Below are positions 44,440-53,951 of a DNA stretch of 64,000 bases, in pieces; positions within the stretch are counted from its first letter, which is position 1; the number at the start of each line of letters is the position of its first letter. The stretch lies in NCBI RefSeq assembly GCF_024138125.1, contig NZ_CP099993.1:1798001-1862000 (forward strand), read 5' to 3'. This stretch comes from Halorussus salilacus. Its GTDB lineage: Archaea > Halobacteriota > Halobacteria > Halobacteriales > Haladaptataceae. The notes below the pieces were generated by a model that had not been told where the DNA came from, made no database searches, and saw nothing but the letters and a program-made list of their open reading frames with translations. Made by a program: the position numbers and the translations under genes.

Positions 44440-46014
44440 CTATTCGAGCGACTCGAAGAGCGCGTCCTCGACGCGCTCTTCGAGCAGGCCCGACGCCACC
44501 AGCGCGTCGGCGCGCTCTACGTCCTCGTGGACGGGTCGGTCCTCGACCAGCGGAGCCACGACCTCGCGGACCGCCTCGTAGGCCGCGGCGGTGCCGACGC
44601 CGTGGTCGAGGTCGTCGGGGAGGAACTCCGCGGCCTGCGCGCCACAGAGGAGTTCGATTCCCACCACCGTGGTCGCGTTCTCGACCGCCGCGCGGGCGTC
44701 GAACGCGCTCTGGGCGCTCATGCTGACGTGGTCCTCCTGATTCCCGCTGACCGGCGTGTTGTCCATCGAGGGCCGTCCGGTCGCGCGGTTCTCGTTGAGG
44801 AGCGCCGCCGCGGTGTACTGGGCTATCATGTACCCCGAGCGCAGGCCGCTGCCCTCGGTGAGAAACGGCGGGAGGTGGTCCTCCTGGACGTTCGGGTTCA
44901 CCATCCGGTCGACCCGGCGCTCGGAGATGGCGGCGAGTTCGGTCATCGCGTTCGTCAGGTAGTCGAGCGGCATGGCGAGGGGGTCGCCGTGGAAGTTGCC
45001 GCCCGAGAGGACGGCGGCGTTCTCGGTGCCCGACGCCCGGGGGTCGGTCTCGTCGGCGTCGAAGATGAGGGGGTTGTCGGTCGCGCTGTTGAGTTCGATT
45101 TCGACCGCCTCACGCAGGTGGCGGGCCGCGTCCCGGACCGCGCCGTGGACCTGCGGCAGGCAGCGAATCGAGTAGGCGTCCTGCACCCGGTCGCAGTTGC
45201 GGTGGGACTCGACCACCTCCGAATCGGCGGTGAGGCGCTTGACGTTGCGCGCGCTCTCGGCGTGGCCCGGATGGGGCCGAACCCCGGCGATGGAGTCGTC
45301 GGCGGCGGCGGTGGTCCCCATCGTCACCTCGGTCGTGAGCGCCCCGGCCACGTCGGCGGCCCGGACCGCGCGCTCGGCGTCGACCACCGCCAGCGCTGCG
45401 AGGCCGACCGTCAACTGGGTGCCGTTGATGAGCGCGATGCCCTCCTTCGCCCGTAGCGTCAGGGGTCCGAGGTCGGCTGTCGCGAGCGCGTCCGCGCCGT
45501 CCATCCGCTCGCCGTCTACCTTCGCCTCGCCCTCACCCACGAGCACGAGCGCGAGGTGCGCGAGCGGCGCGAGGTCGCCGCTCGCGCCGAGGCTCCCGCG
45601 GGACTTCACGACCGGGTGGATTCCCTCGTTGAGCATGGTCGCGAGGTGGTCGACGACCACCTCGCGGACGCCGGAGTAGCCCTTCACGAGCGCGTTGAGT
45701 CGGCCGAGCAGGAGCGCACGGACCTCCTCGCGGTCGAGTTCCCGGCCCGCGCCCGCGGCGTGGCTCCGGACCAGATTCAGCTGGAGTCGCTCGATGTCGT
45801 CCTGCGGGATGCGCTGGTCGACGAGCTCGCCGAAGCCCGTGTTGACTCCGTACACTGGGTCGCCGCTCTCGACGACCTCCTCGACGCGCTCGCGGGCGAC
45901 CCGGACCTTCTCGCGGGACTCCTCGGGAATCTCGACCGGGGCGTTCTCGCGGGCGACGCGCGCCACGTCCTCGGGGGTGAGGGTCTCGCCGTCGGCCCGA
46001 ACCGGTTCAGCCAC
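44440..46014 (-). CDS. hutH: Histidine ammonia-lyase
   Basis: 524 aa with a GTG start. It deaminates histidine to urocanate. The MIO cofactor triad ASG is at residues 144-146 (GSLGASGDLAPLAH), with YGVNTGFG near 55-62 and the QDAYSIRCLPQVHG block later, all complete. Last gene of the hut operon; its start overlaps the hutI stop by 8 bp. Confidence 0.96.
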   Translation of the reverse strand: MAEPVRADGETLTPEDVARVARENAPVEIPEESREKVRVARERVEEVVESGDPVYGVNTGFGELVDQRIPQDDIERLQLNLVRSHAAGAGRELDREEVRALLLGRLNALVKGYSGVREVVVDHLATMLNEGIHPVVKSRGSLGASGDLAPLAHLALVLVGEGEAKVDGERMDGADALATADLGPLTLRAKEGIALINGTQLTVGLAALAVVDAERAVRAADVAGALTTEVTMGTTAAADDSIAGVRPHPGHAESARNVKRLTADSEVVESHRNCDRVQDAYSIRCLPQVHGAVRDAARHLREAVEIELNSATDNPLIFDADETDPRASGTENAAVLSGGNFHGDPLAMPLDYLTNAMTELAAISERRVDRMVNPNVQEDHLPPFLTEGSGLRSGYMIAQYTAAALLNENRATGRPSMDNTPVSGNQEDHVSMSAQSAFDARAAVENATTVVGIELLCGAQAAEFLPDDLDHGVGTAAAYEAVREVVAPLVEDRPVHEDVERADALVASGLLEERVEDALFESLE

Positions 46015-47227
46015 GGTGGACCACCTCCCCGTCTTTCAGCACCGCATCGACCGCGTTCACGCCGAAGTTGTACGGGACGTGGACGTGGGTCGGCGCGTCC
46101 AGCACCGCGAGGTCGGCGGGCGCGCCCTCTCGGAGCGTCCCGTGGTCGTCGGGGAGGTCGAGGGCGTCGGCGGCGTTGGTCGTCGCGGCCACCAGCGCCT
46201 CGGCGGGGGTCATCCCCATCTCGACGCAGGACAGCGAGGCGGCAAAGCCCACGCTCTGGGAGTAGCAGTTGGGGTTGAAGTCGGTCGCTATCGCCACGTC
46301 GGCGCCCGCGTCGATGAACGTTCGAGCGTCGGCGTAGGCCGCCCCGAGGCCGAAGGCGGTGCCGGGGAGCAGGACCGGGACCACGTCGGCCTCCACGAGC
46401 GCATCGATGTCCTCCTCGGTCGAGTGGAGCAGGTGGTCGGCGCTCGCGGCGCCGACCTCCGCGGCGAGCTTCGTCCCGCCGATGTGGGCGAGCTCCTCGG
46501 CGTGGACCTTCGGCGTCATCCCCGCGGCCGTCCCGGCCTCCAGCACCTGACGGGACTGCTCGACGTCGAAGACGCCCTCCTCGCAGAACACGTCGCAGAA
46601 CCGGGCGATGCCCTGCGAGGCGACTTCCGGAATCTGCTCGTCGACGACCTCGTCGACGTAGTCGTCGGCGTCTCGGCCCTCGGGGACCGCGTGGGCACCC
46701 ATGAACGTCGGAACCACGTCCACGGGGTGGCGGTCGTTCGCGCGGTCGATGACCGAAAGCATCCGGAGTTCGGTCTCGGTGTCGAGTCCGTAGCCCGATT
46801 TGACCTCGACCGTGGTGGTCCCGTGGGCGAGCATCGTGTCGAGGTGACCGAGCAGGTTCGCGAGCAGTTGCTCGTCCCCGGCCTCGCGGGTCGCCCGGAC
46901 CGTCCGGAGGATGCCCCCGCCCTCCGCCAGAATCTCCTGATACGTCTTGCCCCGCAACTTCGCCTCGAACTCGTCGGAGCGGTCGCCCGCGAACAGGGCG
47001 TGGGTGTGGGGGTCAACGAACCCGGGAATCACCGACTTGCCCGAGGCGTCGACCGCGTGAGCCGCGTTCTCCGGCGGGAACTCCCGGGTGACCGGGCCGG
47101 TCGAGCCGACTCGCGCGACCTCGCCGTCCTCGATTGCCACGGCGGCCTCCTCGTAGACGCCGAGTTCGCCGTCTTCGTGTACCGTGACGACCTCCGCGGC
47201 GTCGTGGACGACTGCCGTCAGGGTCAC
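46007..47227 (-). CDS. hutI: Imidazolonepropionase
   Basis: 406 aa with a GTG start that overlaps the hutG stop (GTGA). Amidohydrolase metal site [11 protein letters not shown], with [13 protein letters not shown] and [12 protein letters not shown] as in HutI. It opens the imidazolone ring to formiminoglutamate. Confidence 0.95.
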   Translation of the reverse strand: MTLTAVVHDAAEVVTVHEDGELGVYEEAAVAIEDGEVARVGSTGPVTREFPPENAAHAVDASGKSVIPGFVDPHTHALFAGDRSDEFEAKLRGKTYQEILAEGGGILRTVRATREAGDEQLLANLLGHLDTMLAHGTTTVEVKSGYGLDTETELRMLSVIDRANDRHPVDVVPTFMGAHAVPEGRDADDYVDEVVDEQIPEVASQGIARFCDVFCEEGVFDVEQSRQVLEAGTAAGMTPKVHAEELAHIGGTKLAAEVGAASADHLLHSTEEDIDALVEADVVPVLLPGTAFGLGAAYADARTFIDAGADVAIATDFNPNCYSQSVGFAASLSCVEMGMTPAEALVAATTNAADALDLPDDHGTLREGAPADLAVLDAPTHVHVPYNFGVNAVDAVLKDGEVVHRG

Positions 47228-48171
47228 GCGCGACCACCTCCCGCGGCCCGCGCGCTCAGGAGGTGGGCGACCGCGCGCGCCCCGGCGGTCGCGGTCAGAT
47301 TCGCGGTCCCGGATTCGAGCGGCGGCGCGCACTCGACGACCTCGAAGCCCGCGAGTCGGTCCTCGCTCCCGAGCAGGCGCACCATCCGGAACAGCTCTCG
47401 CGTCGTGATGCCGCCGGGCGTCGGGGCGCTCACGCCGGGCGCGGCCGATGCGTCGAGCACGTCCAGATCGACGCTGACGTAGACTCGGTCCACGTCGCCC
47501 ATCGCGTCGAGCGCGCGGTCGGCGGCCTCGACCCCGTCGTCGCCGACCTCCTCGGCAGTGACGACCTCGCCGCCCCGCTCGGCGACGTAGTCGGCGTACG
47601 CGGTGGAGGTCTCGAAGTGGCGCGCGCCGACGCAGGCGTAGGCGTCCAGCCCCGCCTCGTAGAGCTGGCGGTAGGGCGTCCCGCTCGTGGGGTCGTCCCG
47701 TACTTCGCGCACGTCGAGGTGGGCGTCGAAGTTGACGACGCCGAGCGTTCCCTCGTCGAGGAGGGGCGCGGCGTTCGGGTAGGTCATCGAGTTGTCGCCT
47801 CCGAGGAACACGGGGAAGGCGTCCGCATCGTGGACCCGCGCCGCGATGGTCCAGACGCGCTCTTGGAGGTCCATCACCGACTCGGGCTCGGAATCACCGA
47901 AGGTCACGTCGCCGAGGTCGGCGACCGACCCCACGGGTCCGGCGTCGAAGTGGTGGGTCTTCGCGCCCGCGAGTCGCCCGCGGAGCGCGGACGGCCCCTC
48001 GGCGGCCCCCTTCCGGCCGATGACCGCCCTGTCGAACGGTTCCCCGACCAGCACGGCGTCGAAGCGGTCGGCGTCGTCGATGCTCGCGAGTTCGACCACA
48101 TGGCCGAACTGCTCGTCGTTGGAGTCGCTTGAGGTGCCCATCCAGTCGAAAGTTGGTTCCAGTCCGGTCAT
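47224..48171 (-). CDS. hutG: Formimidoylglutamase, arginase family
   Basis: 315 aa. Arginase-fold Mn sites: NFDAHLDVR and [10 protein letters not shown] are intact, but the GGDH segment reads [11 protein letters not shown], with Asn at the position of a metal-ligand His. The context (between hutU and hutI) supports formimidoylglutamase. It overlaps hutU and hutI by 4 bp each. Confidence 0.92.
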   Translation of the reverse strand: MTGLEPTFDWMGTSSDSNDEQFGHVVELASIDDADRFDAVLVGEPFDRAVIGRKGAAEGPSALRGRLAGAKTHHFDAGPVGSVADLGDVTFGDSEPESVMDLQERVWTIAARVHDADAFPVFLGGDNSMTYPNAAPLLDEGTLGVVNFDAHLDVREVRDDPTSGTPYRQLYEAGLDAYACVGARHFETSTAYADYVAERGGEVVTAEEVGDDGVEAADRALDAMGDVDRVYVSVDLDVLDASAAPGVSAPTPGGITTRELFRMVRLLGSEDRLAGFEVVECAPPLESGTANLTATAGARAVAHLLSARAAGGGRA

Positions 48172-49940
48172 TCGTCGGCCCTGTCCCGCATCGGCACCGA
48201 GACGTTCGAGTCCTCGGCCTCGGCTATCGCCTCGTCGTAGCCCGCGTCGGCGTGGCGAATCACGCCCATCCCGGGGTCGGTGGTGAACACCCGCCGGGCC
48301 TTCTCGGCCGCGAGGTCCGACCCGTCGAGCACGACGTGGTTGTTGGCGTGAAGCGCGTTGCCGATGCCCACCCCGCCGCCGTCGTGGACGCTCACGATGT
48401 CGGCCCCGGCCGCGCAGTTGAGCAGGGCGTTCAGGATGGGCCAGTCGGCGACCGCGTCCGACCCGTCCTTCATCGCCTCGGTCTCGCGGTTGGGGCTGGC
48501 GACGCTCCCCGCGTCGAGGTGGTCGCGCGTGACGACGATGGGCGCGGAAATCTCGCCCTCGGCGACGAGTTCGTTGATGCGCAGGGCGAACTTCGCGCGC
48601 TCGGTGAGGCCGTCTTCCGAATCGGTTTGATAGCCGAGCCAGCACACCCGCGAGGGAAGCCCCTGGAACTCGACCTGCTCTTGGGCGAGGTCTATCCACC
48701 GGTGGAGTCCTTGCTTCTCGGGGAACAACTCCTTGACGGCCTCGTCGGTCCGGTGGATGTCGCTCTCCTCGCCCGAGAGCGCGGCCCACCGGAAGGGACC
48801 CTTCCCCCGGCAGAAGAGGGGTCGGATGTACGCCGGGACGAATCCGGGGTAGTCGAAGGCGTCCCGCTTGTTCCGATGCTCGTTCACCTGCCCGCGGATG
48901 TTGTTGCCGTACTCGAAGGCCACCGCGCCCTCCTCCTGCATGTCGAGGATGGCCTGTACGTGGCGTTCCATCGTGTCCAGACTCTCCTCGACGTAGGTCT
49001 CGGGGTCCTCCTCGCGGAGTCGGTCGGCCTCCGCCACGGTGTACCCCGAGGGGTAGTAGCCCTCCAGTTCGTCGTGGGCGCTGGTCTGGTCGGTGATCAC
49101 ATCGGGCACGAACCCCCGGTCGAGCATCCCCTCCAGCATGTCGGCGGCGTTGACGTGGACGCCGACGGAGTAGGGCTCGCCCTCCTCGGCGGCCTCCTGA
49201 GCCCTCTCGATGGCCTCCTCTACGTCGTCGGTCTTCTCCTGACAGTACCCCGTCTCGATGCGGCGGTCGATGCGGTCCTCGTCGACCTCCGCGGCGATGC
49301 AGACGCCCTTGTTCATCGTGACCGCGAGGGGTTGGGCACCGCCCATCCCGCCGAGACCGCCCGTGACGACGATGCGCCCTTCGAGGTCGCCGTCGTAGTG
49401 CTGGCTCGCGAGTTCCGCGAGCGTCTCGTAGGTCCCCTGGATGATGCCCTGCGTGCCGATGTACGCCCACGACCCCGCGGTCATCTGGCCGTACATGATG
49501 AGGCCCCTCGCTTCGAGTTCGTGGAAGTGCTCCCAGTCGTCCCACTTGCCGACGAGGTTGGAGTTGGCGATGAGGACCCGCGGCGCTCTCTCGTGGGTCG
49601 TGAACCGACCGACGGGCTTGCCCGACTGGACGAGCAGGGTCTCGTCGTCGTCGAGGTCTCGCAATTCCGCGAGGATGGCGTCGTAGGCGTCCCACGACCG
49701 CGCGGCCCGGCCGGTACCGCCGTACACCACCAGTTCCTCGGGCTTCTCGGCGACCTCCGGGTCGAGATTGTTGTTCAGCATGCGGAGCGCGGCCTCTTGG
49801 CGCCATCCCTCGCACTCGATGTCGGTGCCGGTGGGTGCGCCCCGGTACTCGCGCCACTGGTCGCTCGGCTCGCCGACGCCCGCGCCAGCGCGGGCGTCGG
49901 CGTCGTCGGCGTCGATTTCGGTCTGTGGGCTATCGCTCAT
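48168..49940 (-). CDS. hutU: Urocanate hydratase
   Basis: 590 aa. NAD-dependent urocanase: [21 protein letters not shown] and [13 protein letters not shown] are family blocks. First gene of the operon hutU-hutG-hutI-hutH. The N-terminal [15 protein letters not shown] stretch is a short extension coded in part by a 30-bp palindrome. On the minus strand a TATA-like attttaaaa (about 50000-50008) sits about 60 bp upstream of the start. Confidence 0.96.
   Translation of the reverse strand: MSDSPQTEIDADDADARAGAGVGEPSDQWREYRGAPTGTDIECEGWRQEAALRMLNNNLDPEVAEKPEELVVYGGTGRAARSWDAYDAILAELRDLDDDETLLVQSGKPVGRFTTHERAPRVLIANSNLVGKWDDWEHFHELEARGLIMYGQMTAGSWAYIGTQGIIQGTYETLAELASQHYDGDLEGRIVVTGGLGGMGGAQPLAVTMNKGVCIAAEVDEDRIDRRIETGYCQEKTDDVEEAIERAQEAAEEGEPYSVGVHVNAADMLEGMLDRGFVPDVITDQTSAHDELEGYYPSGYTVAEADRLREEDPETYVEESLDTMERHVQAILDMQEEGAVAFEYGNNIRGQVNEHRNKRDAFDYPGFVPAYIRPLFCRGKGPFRWAALSGEESDIHRTDEAVKELFPEKQGLHRWIDLAQEQVEFQGLPSRVCWLGYQTDSEDGLTERAKFALRINELVAEGEISAPIVVTRDHLDAGSVASPNRETEAMKDGSDAVADWPILNALLNCAAGADIVSVHDGGGVGIGNALHANNHVVLDGSDLAAEKARRVFTTDPGMGVIRHADAGYDEAIAEAEDSNVSVPMRDRADE
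49872..49901. repeat. 30-bp inverted repeat inside hutU
   Basis: 14-bp perfect arms with a 2-bp centre; it codes for the DARAGAG stretch near the N-terminus of HutU. Confidence 0.9.
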
Positions 49941-50100
49941 TTCTATTGTACTCTTCGCGCGCGAGACGCAAATAGCTGAACACCGCCTAAGGGAGGGTGT
50001 TTTAAAATGTTGTGGCGGTAGTCCCAGTCGGGTCGGTCGTAGCACCGTCGAAGCCACCGCAACATATATTAATGAATTGGTGATTATGGTAAGATACGCG

Positions 50101-50182
50101 CGTCCCATATCCGGGACGTCTTCCTGTAGTCCCTTTCCCGGGACACAAATACAGACTCATCCTCGGTCCCCTATCAGGGACC
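50101..50182. repeat. Three successive hairpins with a shared gtccc/gggac stem
   Basis: Stems gtccc...gggac occur at 50102-50117, 50129-50144 and 50166-50181 (the last flanked by one more g-c pair). Loops differ in sequence (atatcc, tttccc, cctatca), while the stems stay identical. They lie between the 3' end of the 50208 gene and the hutU promoter. They could be a terminator array, an RNA-processing site or protein-binding sites. Confidence 0.8.
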
Positions 50183-50207
50183 GGACTTCAAAAGTACTCC
50201 CGAGCCG

Positions 50208-51266
50208 TCAGTCCCGGAGTCTGTTCGTGAAATACGCGATTGCGTCGCCGCGAGTTATGACCTCGACTGACTTCCTCGTATTCAACTCGGCGTAATCTCC
50301 GAGATGTCCCGCTGTATCGTTCAAGCTTACGATGATGTCGCCCTCTGAGAGGAAGTCTCGATCTTGATTCTCCTCGAAGAACTTGACGCACCCGTTCTCT
50401 TCCATCGCGTACCGACAGGCGTGTGCGAAGAGGTCGAGCGACGTGAGTTTATCTTTCGGCATTCCAGCGCGGTCGATGTGAATCGTCGGACTGGGATAAT
50501 GGAGTTCGTTTCGAATGCTCTTGTTCTTGTGAGGAACGAGACGCTCTAATTCGCTGTCGTCGATGTTGTCCGAGTCGACGTACCCGACCGTCCGGTCTTT
50601 CAGGTGTTCGTAGATGTTCTGCGCAAACAGCGGGTAGACCTCCTGTTTCAGAAGCCCCATGACGAGGTCCGCAGTCGCCAGAAGCGGATAGGTAACGTCG
50701 CCCTGTGGAATCACGCGAAGCGAGTCAGCATTCCGACCGACCTCTTCCCACGCTGGGAACACTTTCCCGGAGAAATCGTCGGTCATGATGTTGTATCGGT
50801 TCTCGGTCGGACGGCCTCGACCGGTTCCGTTTTCGAGGTACTTCCAGATAGAGACGACGTTGTAGTACGACGAGAGGACGTTGTTCATGAAATCGTCCGA
50901 GTTCATCCGCTCGAACTCGCCTTCGTCCTCGCCGTAGAGTTCTATCCACTGCGTTTTGAGCGACGTTTCCGTAATCTGAATAGTTTCGATGCAGTCGATA
51001 TCGAGTATTTGCTCGACGATATCGCGGCGAGCGCTCTCCTGCGCCCAGTTCGGTAGCCAGCGCGTGATATCCTGATCCTTGATGATCGGATACGGTATCT
51101 GGATTCCCAGTTCCTCGGCGAAATCCCTCACGACGGCCGTATATTCGGCGTTGTAGGCCTCGATATCGTCCACTGCGACGGCGACCGAGACGAGACTCAT
51201 CCCTCCCGGACGTTTGTTGTGAAACCGATTGACGACCGAGTCCGACGCCACCATTCCTTCCGACAT
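50208..51266 (-). CDS. Unknown protein, possible DUF3800/RNase H-like
   Basis: 352 aa with lower GC than its neighbours. I do not recognise it with confidence. Features that recall DUF3800 (RNase H-like) proteins are an acidic pair after a hydrophobic strand (SVAVAVDDIE), an early QDITRW segment followed by an alpha/beta unit, MTDDFSGK near residue 190, and LLATADLVMGLLKQ near 220. The C-terminal third (VSLNDTAGHLGDYAELNTRK) is unfamiliar. The first 22 residues may be an extension, since MSLVSVAVAV also fits a start. It is isolated between the hut operon and a divergent HTH gene, which suggests an acquired gene. Confidence 0.6.
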   Translation of the reverse strand: MSEGMVASDSVVNRFHNKRPGGMSLVSVAVAVDDIEAYNAEYTAVVRDFAEELGIQIPYPIIKDQDITRWLPNWAQESARRDIVEQILDIDCIETIQITETSLKTQWIELYGEDEGEFERMNSDDFMNNVLSSYYNVVSIWKYLENGTGRGRPTENRYNIMTDDFSGKVFPAWEEVGRNADSLRVIPQGDVTYPLLATADLVMGLLKQEVYPLFAQNIYEHLKDRTVGYVDSDNIDDSELERLVPHKNKSIRNELHYPSPTIHIDRAGMPKDKLTSLDLFAHACRYAMEENGCVKFFEENQDRDFLSEGDIIVSLNDTAGHLGDYAELNTRKSVEVITRGDAIAYFTNRLRD

Positions 51267-51372
51267 ACTCGTTTCGAATGATTTCCCGATGATAGTCTTA
51301 TCGCTATTATCTGGAATATAGTCGAGAAAGACTGAAACAAGTTACTTGTACGCCCACCTGCATCTCCGAACG

Positions 51373-52017
51373 ATGCACGAGGCCGTCCTCGGAATCGAGC
51401 AACCCGGCGCGTACGCCGACGCGACCGCGGGCACCGACACCACCGTCGAACTCTGGTGCAACGACCACTGCGACCTCCTCCACGTCGGCGGTGCGGGCGG
51501 GACGGCGGTCGTCGAACACGTCGAGGAGGCGGTCGGCGTGCGCGAGCGACTCGTCGAGGGCGACGAGCGCCTGCTCATCACCGACGCCTGCCTCAAGGAG
51601 CGGGCCGACGACAACATCGAACCGATGCTCGCGGCCCACGACTGCCTGCTCGTGCCGCCGCTCCGGTACTCGCGGGGCGCGAAGTGGTGCCGGGTGCTGG
51701 CGCTCGACCCCGCGAGCCTCACCGGGTTCTATCGGGACGTGGCCGCCGAGTACTCGGTCACCGTCGAGTCAAAGCGCGAGGTCGAATCGGTCGCGGCCGA
51801 CCGACCGCTCCTGACGCTCGACTCGGCACTCCCGGACCTCTCGGCCCGCCAGCGCGAGGTCCTGCTGGCGGCGGCCGAGGCGGGCTACTACCGCATCCCC
51901 CGCGGGGTGACGACCGCCGAACTCGCCGCCGAGGTCGGCGTCGAGCGCCGGACCCTCGAAGAGCACCTCCGGCGCGCGGAGAACAAGCTGGTCGCGTCGC
52001 TCGCGGAGTACCTCTAG
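51373..52017 (+). CDS. Bat-type HTH-10 transcription regulator
   Basis: 214 aa from MHEAVLGIEQPG; the open frame runs 27 bp further only with a TTG. The C-terminal HTH-10 domain reads LSARQREVLLAAAEAGYYRI, then TTAELAAEVGVERRTLEEHL, as in bacterio-opsin activator-like proteins. The N-terminal domain is unusually Cys/His-containing (CNDHCDLLHVGG). Target genes are unknown; mscS and cydAB are the neighbours. It overlaps mscS convergently by 4 bp. Confidence 0.85.
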   Translation: MHEAVLGIEQPGAYADATAGTDTTVELWCNDHCDLLHVGGAGGTAVVEHVEEAVGVRERLVEGDERLLITDACLKERADDNIEPMLAAHDCLLVPPLRYSRGAKWCRVLALDPASLTGFYRDVAAEYSVTVESKREVESVAADRPLLTLDSALPDLSARQREVLLAAAEAGYYRIPRGVTTAELAAEVGVERRTLEEHLRRAENKLVASLAEYL

Positions 52018-52970
52018 TTCTGCTCGCGCGGCAGGTCGATGCCCTCCGACGCGAGCCGCCTGCTCACACGGCCGAGGTACTCGGACTTGACGGTCACGAA
52101 CGTCTCGCGGGAGGGGCTGTCTATCCAGAACCGCGCCTGCATCCCCGCCCGACCGTCGTCCAGTTCCACCACTCGCGCGGTCGGCGTCGGGCGTTCGAGT
52201 ATCTCCTCGTGGCCCTCGGCCTCGGTGACGAGGACGGAGGCGACCCGGCCGAGGTCGGCGTCGGCGTCGACGTGGAGGGTGTGAGAGACCCGCCGGGGGG
52301 ACTTGGCGACCGCGTTGACGACCGCGGAGGTCGCGAGCTGGGAGTTGGGCACCGTCAGGAGTTCGTTGTCGAAGGTCCGGACCCGGGTGACCCGGAAGCT
52401 GATGTCCTCGATGACGCCCTCTCGGTCGTTCCACCGGATCCAGTCGCCGATGTTGAACTCCGGGTCGGTCACGATGAACACCCCGCCGACGAGGTTCGAG
52501 GCGATGTCCCGGCTCGCGAACCCGACCGCGACCGTCAGCGCGGCCACCACGGTCGGGGGAAGAGACAGCAGGTAGCCGTAGTCGGCCACGTCGAGCGCCA
52601 CCCGGAGCGCGGCGACCAGCACCGCGACGTGGAGTATCTTCAGCAGGGCGTTCGCGGCGGTCCGGTCGACGCGCCACGCGTCGAGCGTCCGCTCTGCCAG
52701 CGGTTCGACTCCCCACCGCCCGACCGCGTAGGCCGCCCCGAACGCCACGAGGAACTCCGCGACGCTCCACGCGAGGTCGACGTACCTCCCCGCGGGTATC
52801 TCGGTGACGCCCACCCCGAGAGCCACGCTCACCACCGTCACGCCGACGCTCACCGCCGTCACGCCGACGCTCACCACCGTCACGCCGACGCTCACCACCG
52901 TCACGCTGAGGCCCGCCACCGCCGCACTGAGGCCCGCCACCGTTCCAGCCACGGCGGCGAGCGCCCTCAA
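52014..52970 (-). CDS. MscS-family mechanosensitive channel
   Basis: 318 aa if the TTG at 52970 is the start, 12 bp after cydB; no ATG is available near it. Three to four N-terminal helices, then the channel helix and beta domain (ASNLVGGVFIVTDPEFNIGD, IEDISFRVTRVRTFDNELLT). It opens under turgor. The first helix is made of SVGVTVV-type heptads encoded by 21-bp DNA repeats (about 52821-52939), which is unusual for a membrane helix. Confidence 0.85.
   Translation of the reverse strand: MRALAAVAGTVAGLSAAVAGLSVTVVSVGVTVVSVGVTAVSVGVTVVSVALGVGVTEIPAGRYVDLAWSVAEFLVAFGAAYAVGRWGVEPLAERTLDAWRVDRTAANALLKILHVAVLVAALRVALDVADYGYLLSLPPTVVAALTVAVGFASRDIASNLVGGVFIVTDPEFNIGDWIRWNDREGVIEDISFRVTRVRTFDNELLTVPNSQLATSAVVNAVAKSPRRVSHTLHVDADADLGRVASVLVTEAEGHEEILERPTPTARVVELDDGRAGMQARFWIDSPSRETFVTVKSEYLGRVSRRLASEGIDLPREQN
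52821..52939. repeat. 21-bp tandem repeats in the 5' part of mscS
   Basis: About five imperfect units of gccgacgctcaccaccgtca plus c. The last two are more diverged (gctgaggcccgccaccg). Each unit codes seven residues of the form SVGVTVV on the minus strand. Confidence 0.85.
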
Positions 52971-52982
52971 AATTCCGGCCGG

Positions 52983-53951
52983 TCAGTACGCCTCCTCGGC
53001 GTCTATCGGCCCGCTGAACGCCGAGTAGAGCACCGCGAAGTACGTCACCACCAGCGGTATCAGTATCGCGGCACCGACCGTGAGGAGTTCGACCGCTGGC
53101 GACCCGATGATGGCCGACTCGACGGTCAGGCCCGCCACCGGGTCGACGACCGGATACCGGAGCCACGCGACCAGCGCGACCAGCGCGCCCGTGAGACCGC
53201 CGGACGCCGCGAGCGCGGCGTACCGGCGGTCGCGTCGGATGGCGACGGCGTAGCCGCCCGCGAGTACCACCGAAACCGCGACCAGCGCGAGTGCGGGGCC
53301 GGTGAGGAGTTCGGCCCGGAACGCGGGCCGCGTCCAGAGGCCCGCCAGCGCGACGACCACGAGCGCGAGGTAGGCGACCACGGCCCGGGTCCCGTAATGG
53401 GCCATCTCCTCGCGGAGGGGGCCGCGGACCTTCAGCGCGAGGAACGCCGCCCCGGAGACGACGGTGAGCGCGACCACCGCGAGGCCGACGACGACGCTCG
53501 TGAGGGCGAGGCCGGTCGCGCCCACAAGCCAGTTCCCGACGAAGATTCCCAGCAGGAGGGGCGCGCCCACGCTCCCGACGACGAAGGCCCGGCCCCACCA
53601 CCGGTGCCACGCCTCGTCGTGGCGCTGTTCGTACATCTCCGGCGCGAGTCCCCGGAGGATGAGCGCGCCGAGGACGCCGAACAGCAGGAGGTAGTGCCTG
53701 CTGAACAGCGCGGCGTACACCGGCGGGAAGGCGGCGAACAGCGCCCCGCCGAACACGACCAGCCACACCTCGTTTCCGTCCCAGAAGGGACCGATGGCGG
53801 CCAGACACTGCTCGCGCTCGCGGGGGTCCTCCCGGGTGGCGAATATCGCGCCGACCCCGAAGTCCCAGCCGTCGAGGAACAGGAAGACCCCGAGGAACGC
53901 GAACACGATACCGAACCAGAGGGTCCCGAACGAGACGGGCAGATCAATCAT
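52983..53951 (-). CDS. cydB: Cytochrome bd oxidase subunit II
   Basis: 322 aa, mostly helices. LDGWDFGVGAIFATREDPRE-type start (about residues 25-44) and FWDGNEVWLVVFGGALFAAF, both hallmarks of CydB. It pairs with CydA in a quinol oxidase. It overlaps the cydA stop by 8 bp. It is shorter than many bacterial CydB. Confidence 0.94.
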   Translation of the reverse strand: MIDLPVSFGTLWFGIVFAFLGVFLFLDGWDFGVGAIFATREDPREREQCLAAIGPFWDGNEVWLVVFGGALFAAFPPVYAALFSRHYLLLFGVLGALILRGLAPEMYEQRHDEAWHRWWGRAFVVGSVGAPLLLGIFVGNWLVGATGLALTSVVVGLAVVALTVVSGAAFLALKVRGPLREEMAHYGTRAVVAYLALVVVALAGLWTRPAFRAELLTGPALALVAVSVVLAGGYAVAIRRDRRYAALAASGGLTGALVALVAWLRYPVVDPVAGLTVESAIIGSPAVELLTVGAAILIPLVVTYFAVLYSAFSGPIDAEEAY

